A stretch of DNA of 64,000 nt from Streptomyces pluripotens (lineage in GTDB: Bacteria > Actinomycetota > Actinomycetes > Streptomycetales > Streptomycetaceae), in assembly GCF_000802245.2 (NCBI RefSeq), contig NZ_CP021080.1, forward strand, positions 2,046,001 through 2,110,000, given 5' to 3'. Of the stretch, positions 60,247 through 64,000 are shown piece by piece. Within the stretch, counting starts at the first letter, position 1. Each line of letters opens with the position of its first letter. The notes beneath the pieces are model-generated. The model searched no databases and had not been told where the DNA came from. It was given only the letters and a program-made list of their open reading frames with translations. The position numbers were made by a program, and so were the translations under genes.

Positions 60247-61173
60247 ATGACCTTCCCCGCCCCGCTCACCGGTGTCGTCCCTCCCGTCTGCACCCCCCTG
60301 ACACCGGAGCGCGAGGTGGACGTGCCCTCGCTTCTCCGGCTGGTGGACCATCTGGTGGAGGCCGGGGTGCACGGGCTGTTCCTGCTGGGCTCCACCTCGG
60401 AGGCGGCCTTCCTGACGGACCGGCAGCGCAGGCAGGTGGTGGAGGCCGTCACGGCACACGTGGGCGGGCAGCTGCCCCTCCTCGCCGGTGCCCTCGACAT
60501 GACCACCCCACGCGTGCTGGACCATGTCTCGGCGGTCACCGCGGCCGGAGCACAGGGGGTTGTCGTCACCGCGCCCTTCTACGTCCGCACCCACCACGCC
60601 GAGATCGTCCACCACTACCGCCGGATCGCCGCCGCCAGCCGGGTCCCGGTCATCGCCTACGACATCCCCACGGCCGTGCACAGCAAGCTCCCCGCTGACC
60701 TGGTGCTCGGCCTCGCCGGCGACGGCGTGCTGGCCGGGATCAAGGACTCCAGCTCAGACCTGGCCGCCTTCCGGGCGGTCGTCACCGGTGCCCGCGCCCA
60801 CCCCGGATTCAGCGTCCTGACCGGCTCCGAGCTGATCGCCGACGCCGCCCTGGCGCTGGGCGCAGACGGGGCGGTGCCAGGCCTCGCCAACGTCGACCCG
60901 CACGGCTATGTCCGCCTCTACCGCCGGTCCCGGGCGGGGGACTGGGAGGGCGCGCGGGCCGAACAGGAGCGGCTGTGCGCGCTGTCCGGCCTGACCGAAG
61001 TCGCAGACCCGGGCCGGATGGGCGACAGTTCGTCGGCGCTGGGTGCGTTCAAGGCCGCGCTGCATCTGCGCGGGGTCATCGACTGCCCCGTGACGGCCGA
61101 GCCGCAGGTCCCGCTGTCCGGCGATGAGGTCGAGAAGGTCGGCAGGTTCCTGGTGGCGGCCGGGCTCAGCTGA
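60247..61173 (+). CDS. DapA/NanA-family aldolase
   Basis: 308 residues, TIM barrel of the dihydrodipicolinate synthase / N-acetylneuraminate lyase family. Schiff-base Lys166 in 'LAGIKDSSSD', Tyr138 in 'VIAYDIPTAVH', and the carboxylate-binding loop 'GSTSEAA' (residues 48-54; GTTGE in DapA, GSTGE in NanA). The Ser-rich loop leaves the substrate open: a keto-sugar acid such as sialic acid, or another 2-keto acid. A sialidase remnant directly downstream on the other strand favours sialic acid metabolism. ATG 60247 with AGGAG at 60237-60241. Confidence 0.85.
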   Translation: MTFPAPLTGVVPPVCTPLTPEREVDVPSLLRLVDHLVEAGVHGLFLLGSTSEAAFLTDRQRRQVVEAVTAHVGGQLPLLAGALDMTTPRVLDHVSAVTAAGAQGVVVTAPFYVRTHHAEIVHHYRRIAAASRVPVIAYDIPTAVHSKLPADLVLGLAGDGVLAGIKDSSSDLAAFRAVVTGARAHPGFSVLTGSELIADAALALGADGAVPGLANVDPHGYVRLYRRSRAGDWEGARAEQERLCALSGLTEVADPGRMGDSSSALGAFKAALHLRGVIDCPVTAEPQVPLSGDEVEKVGRFLVAAGLS

Positions 61174-61369
61174 TCCGGCCCCGCAACACGCGCACCCTGC
61201 GGAACCCGATGGTGTCGTGGGCGCCGGTGACGCCGGCTTCGTGGAGGATGCCGACCGTGCCGGGGCCGAGCTGGAAGAGGTCGGAGTAGGCAGCCCGCCG
61301 GTCCGGCGGGGTCAGCAGCCCGGCGAAGGTGCGGCCGGCGTCCGAGTCACCGGTCCCGCACCTGTACAC
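61166..61369 (-). pseudogene. C-terminal fragment of an exo-alpha-sialidase
   Basis: 67 residues, 'CGTGDSDAGRTFAGLL' (an Asp-box-like turn), then 'AAYSDLFQLGPGTVGILHEAG' and 'IGFRRVRVL'. This is the last blade of bacterial BNR sialidases, where Ala-Tyr-Ser-Asp-Leu and the closing Phe-Arg-Arg are typical. The rest (about 300 residues with the Arg triad) is missing: upstream lie only 38 bases before the ABC gene's stop. A deletion probably removed the 5' part. Its 3' end overlaps the aldolase gene by 8 bases, tail to tail. Confidence 0.65.
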
Positions 61370-61407
61370 CGCCCCGCTTCCCGCTCCTGCAGCGGCTCGG
61401 GGCTGCC

Positions 61408-62094
61408 TCAGCCGGCCGTCTCCGCCGGGAGCCGGAGGCGGCCGTCGTTGACCTCGGCGATCTGGTCGACGGCCGTGAGGTGGGTGCGGTCGTGGGTGAC
61501 CAGGACAGTGGCGGTGGCCTTCTGGTGGGTGAGGCGGGTGATCAGGTCGATGACGGCGGCGCCGCGTTCGTGGTCGAGAGCGCTGGTGGGTTCGTCGACC
61601 AGGAGGACGGTCGGGTCGTTCATCAGGGCGCGGGCGATGTTGACGCGCTGGCGCTGACCACCGGAGAGCTGGTGGGGTCGGCGTCCGGCCTGGTCCACAA
61701 GCCCCACCGCGTCGAGGAGTTCCAGGGCCCTGCCACGGGCCCTGGCCGGTGACCGGCCGTCGATCTGGGCCATGACCTGGAGCTGCTCCACCGCAGTGAG
61801 GGAGGGCAGCAGGTTGGGCTGCTGGAACACGATGCCGATCTTGTGGCGGCGCAGCTCGGCCAGTTCACCCCTGGTCATACCGGTCGTGGCGGTGCCATCG
61901 ATGGTGACGGTGCCGGTGTCGGGGGTGATGAGGGTGGCGGCCACCGCGAGGAGGCTGGACTTGCCGGAGCCGGAGGGACCGACCACGGCGGTCAGGCTGC
62001 CCTTGGGCACGTCCAGGGTGACGTCGTCGAGGGCGGTGAGGCGGGAGTCGCCGTCGGGATAGGTGAGGGTGATACCGGTCAGATTCAGGCTCAT
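61408..62094 (-). CDS. ABC transporter ATP-binding protein (LolD/MacB type)
   Basis: 228 residues with Walker A GPSGSGKSS, Q-loop 'IGIVFQQPNLLPSLTA', signature 'LSGGQRQRVNIARAL', Walker B 'VLLVDEPTSALD' and switch His 'VLVTHDRTHL'. The short NBD with the adjacent FtsX permease forms a mechanotransmission (type VII) ABC system. Its start overlaps the permease stop by ATGA. No periplasmic partner is visible. Confidence 0.93.
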   Translation of the reverse strand: MSLNLTGITLTYPDGDSRLTALDDVTLDVPKGSLTAVVGPSGSGKSSLLAVAATLITPDTGTVTIDGTATTGMTRGELAELRRHKIGIVFQQPNLLPSLTAVEQLQVMAQIDGRSPARARGRALELLDAVGLVDQAGRRPHQLSGGQRQRVNIARALMNDPTVLLVDEPTSALDHERGAAVIDLITRLTHQKATATVLVTHDRTHLTAVDQIAEVNDGRLRLPAETAG

Positions 62095-63179
62095 CGGGCG
62101 CTCCCCAGGGCGGTCAGCGGGTCGACGGAGGTGATGCGGCGGACGGACAGGCCGGCCCCGAGCGCGCCGAGCAGGATCATCACGACGGCCGGTACGAGGA
62201 CGGTGGCGGGGGTGAGGAGGAACGGCACGGCGCTCTTCACGACGGCGGCGCCGAGACCTGCGGCGATCGCGGTACCGACGAGGGTGCCGCCGACGAGGAG
62301 GACCACGGCCTGGCCGAGTGCGTCCTTGAGTAGTTGGGCGGTGGACGCGCCCAGAGCCTTGAGGACGGCGATGTCACCGCTGCGCTGAATGGTCCAGACG
62401 GTGAAGAAGGCGCCGACGACCAGGGCGGAGATGGCGAACAGGAACCCGCGCATCAGTTGCAGCGAGCCGTTCTCGGACGTGTACGAGCCGATCGCGGACA
62501 GCGAGTTGTCCTTCGAGACCGTCTTGGTGCCGATCGCCCGGTCGGCGGCGCTGACGTCAACGCCGGAGGCGGTGTTCAGCGCGATCACGGTCGCGGCCGG
62601 GCCGGTGCCGCTGCCGGTGGGGGGTGCGGTCCGCTGCCAGACGTCAAGGCTCGTCCAGATGACCGGCGTGTGGGTGAAGAAGGCGTCGCCCTGCACGGCG
62701 GCCACGGTCATCTTCTGCCCGGCCAGGGTGAAGGTGCCGCCCGGCTTGAGGCCGAGGTCGTCGGCTGCCGTGGTGGACAGCACCGCCGCGGATCCCTTGA
62801 CGTCGCTGCCGTCCGGGGCCAGGCGGGAGCCGGGCCGGACGCCGAAGACGGAGACGCCGGCGCTCCTCTCCCCCGCGGTGGCCCTGGTGGTGCTGATGCC
62901 CAGCGGTTCGGCACGAGTGACTCCGGGGACCTTGGCCCAGCGCTGCCACTGCTCGGCCGTGACGTTCGAGTTGGCGTACGACAGGTCCTGGCCCCTGCTG
63001 GGCGCGGCGAAGGCTATCCGGTCGGCCGGCAGGCCGGTGATGGCCGAGGTGTTCTGCCGGCCGAGGCCCGCAGTCAGTCCGGACAGCAGCCCGACCAGCA
63101 GGGTGATGAGCACGATGACGGTTCCCATCAGGGCGAACCGCCCTTTGGCGAATTTCAGATCTCTCCAGGCGACGAACAC
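62091..63179 (-). CDS. FtsX/MacB-type ABC permease
   Basis: 362 residues: one N-terminal helix (about 12-38), an extracellular domain of about 200 residues (40-235), then three helices (about 240-345), the FtsX layout. The N-terminus 'MFVAWRDLKFAKGRFALMG' is typical. Works with the ATPase encoded just downstream. A histidine-kinase gene starts divergently 171 bases away, which suggests two-component control, as in bacitracin- or envelope-stress-sensing ABC systems. Confidence 0.9.
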   Translation of the reverse strand: MFVAWRDLKFAKGRFALMGTVIVLITLLVGLLSGLTAGLGRQNTSAITGLPADRIAFAAPSRGQDLSYANSNVTAEQWQRWAKVPGVTRAEPLGISTTRATAGERSAGVSVFGVRPGSRLAPDGSDVKGSAAVLSTTAADDLGLKPGGTFTLAGQKMTVAAVQGDAFFTHTPVIWTSLDVWQRTAPPTGSGTGPAATVIALNTASGVDVSAADRAIGTKTVSKDNSLSAIGSYTSENGSLQLMRGFLFAISALVVGAFFTVWTIQRSGDIAVLKALGASTAQLLKDALGQAVVLLVGGTLVGTAIAAGLGAAVVKSAVPFLLTPATVLVPAVVMILLGALGAGLSVRRITSVDPLTALGSAR

Positions 63180-63350
63180 CTTCGGTCTGCCCCTTCACGG
63201 TGGTGGATGCGGTATGCCCCCAGCGTCGCCGCCGGCTGCCCGCGCGGGCATCTGGCAGGGGACGGCACTTCGCAGGTCGAAAGGCGGCGCGCGGCTTGTA
63301 ACTTTCGACGGAGGCCCGGGTGCGGCTCGGTTCCTTAGGCTTGAGGGACT

Positions 63351-64000
63351 GTGAACACCGCTGCTCCTGCACTGACCCCGACGACCCGGGCCCTGTCCTG
63401 GTGCCTGCACCTGATGGTCGTCGCCCTCCTCGCGCTGGCCGCCGGCCGGGCCGTGGCCGACGGCCGCCCGCACGCCGCGGCGACCGTCGCCGTCGCCGTG
63501 GTGTGCGGGCTGGTGTACGCGGTCGGACCGCTGCTGCCCGGCATCCGCCGTGACCGGCGGGCCGCTGCCTGGTGGCTGGCTGCCGTCGGCGCGGTGTGGC
63601 TGGCGTTGCTGGTCCTGACCCCCGACGGGGTGTGGCTCGCCTTCCCCCTGTACTTCCTCCAGCTCCATCTGCTGCCGCGCCCGGCCGGCCTGGCCTCCGT
63701 GGCGGTGACCGCGCTCGCGGCGATCACCGCGTTCGCCGTCCACCAGGGCTCCTTCGGTGCGGCCATGGCGATCGGCCCGGCGATCGGAGCCGCCGTCGCG
63801 GTCGCCGTGGTGTGGGGGTACCAGGCCCTCTACCGGGAGAGCGAACAGCGCAGGCGGCTGATCGAGGAGCTGACCGCCACCCGCGCGGACCTGGCCGAGG
63901 CCCAACACACCGCCGGGGTGCTGGCCGAACGCGAACGCCTCGCCCGCGAGATCCACGACACCCTCGCCCAGGGCCTGTCCAGCATCCAGTTGCTGCTGAC
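63351..64000 (+). CDS. Two-component sensor histidine kinase (NarL-type), cut by window end
   Basis: 216 codons are present from GTG 63351. Five or six hydrophobic helices fill residues 15-165, then a coiled linker and the HisKA_3 H-box 'RERLAREIHDTLAQGLSSIQLLL' with phospho-His. The ATP-binding domain lies beyond the window. There is no ribosome site; TTAGGCT ends ten bases before the start and could be a -10, so the message may be leaderless. A response regulator of the LuxR/NarL type should follow. Divergent from the ABC/FtsX pair, which it probably controls. Confidence 0.88.
   Translation, partial: MNTAAPALTPTTRALSWCLHLMVVALLALAAGRAVADGRPHAAATVAVAVVCGLVYAVGPLLPGIRRDRRAAAWWLAAVGAVWLALLVLTPDGVWLAFPLYFLQLHLLPRPAGLASVAVTALAAITAFAVHQGSFGAAMAIGPAIGAAVAVAVVWGYQALYRESEQRRRLIEELTATRADLAEAQHTAGVLAERERLAREIHDTLAQGLSSIQLLL

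Overview
The window looks like a Streptomyces chromosome. It has very high GC with G/C in third codon positions, an hrd-type principal-like sigma factor, GTG/TTG starts, several probably leaderless genes, and a gene order (hrdA, dnaG, nas/nir nitrogen genes, ppdK, glyS-znuACB-zur-uppS-recO) that I recall from S. coelicolor. No sequence search was run, so names rest on recognised motifs and on context.

Region 1 (1-11,014) is an integrated accessory element ending in a tRNA(CAT) gene. A tyrosine integrase (9523-10995) whose last codons lie inside the tRNA gene is cotranscribed with an XRE-type regulator. Divergent from these is a leftward block: an AlpA/Xis-like HTH protein, a 25-residue mini-ORF, a primase-polymerase broken by one amber codon, a RepA-like ATPase with an altered Walker A, a cluster of GGGACACGGTC repeats that could be an origin, then five small genes of which four overlap. 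These start with an HTH protein resembling small terminase subunits. No conjugation (FtsK/Tra) gene is seen, and the layout recalls phage satellites (PICI) as much as actinomycete ICEs. The far left (74-3250) carries cargo or chromosomal genes: two hypothetical proteins, an aminoglycoside-phosphotransferase-fold protein, and a visibly AT-richer membrane protein. The other attachment site is not in the window.

Region 2 (11,015-24,723) is core-like: two tRNA-Asn genes with a terminator, a YtxH protein, an FGGY sugar kinase, a heterodimeric ABC exporter with one degenerate ATP site, and a leftward series sirohydrochlorin chelatase-like, dGTPase, ferredoxin-reductase-like, dnaG, hrdA.

Region 3 (24,900-36,700) centres on nitrate/nitrite assimilation: a molybdopterin nitrate reductase (25356), an NAD(P)H/FAD reductase, NirB and NirD (31462-35710) behind a GlnR-like box. 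The sirohydrochlorin chelatase-like gene next door fits the siroheme need of NirB. Interleaved are a secreted M4 metalloprotease, a membrane-anchored secreted protein, and a class E/F sortase.

Region 4 (37,000-50,800) holds pyruvate phosphate dikinase, a ROK regulator divergent from two overlapping glycoside hydrolase genes, a membrane sulfatase-fold enzyme, a tRNA-dihydrouridine synthase, a DHA2-type MFS exporter and a small zinc-finger-like protein. An IS110-family insertion follows (about 50,944-52,440) with a long upstream non-coding end that may encode a bridge RNA.

Region 5 (52,500-64,000): glyS diverges from the zinc-uptake operon znuACB, followed by zur; a Zur-like box overlaps the znuA start. 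Then come uppS and recO, a small conserved protein, a DapA/NanA-like aldolase next to the fossil C-terminus of a sialidase, an ABC/FtsX pair, and a NarL-type histidine kinase cut by the window edge. A palindromic repeat of about 60 bp occurs twice (31,214 and 59,558). Many strong hairpins mark gene ends.
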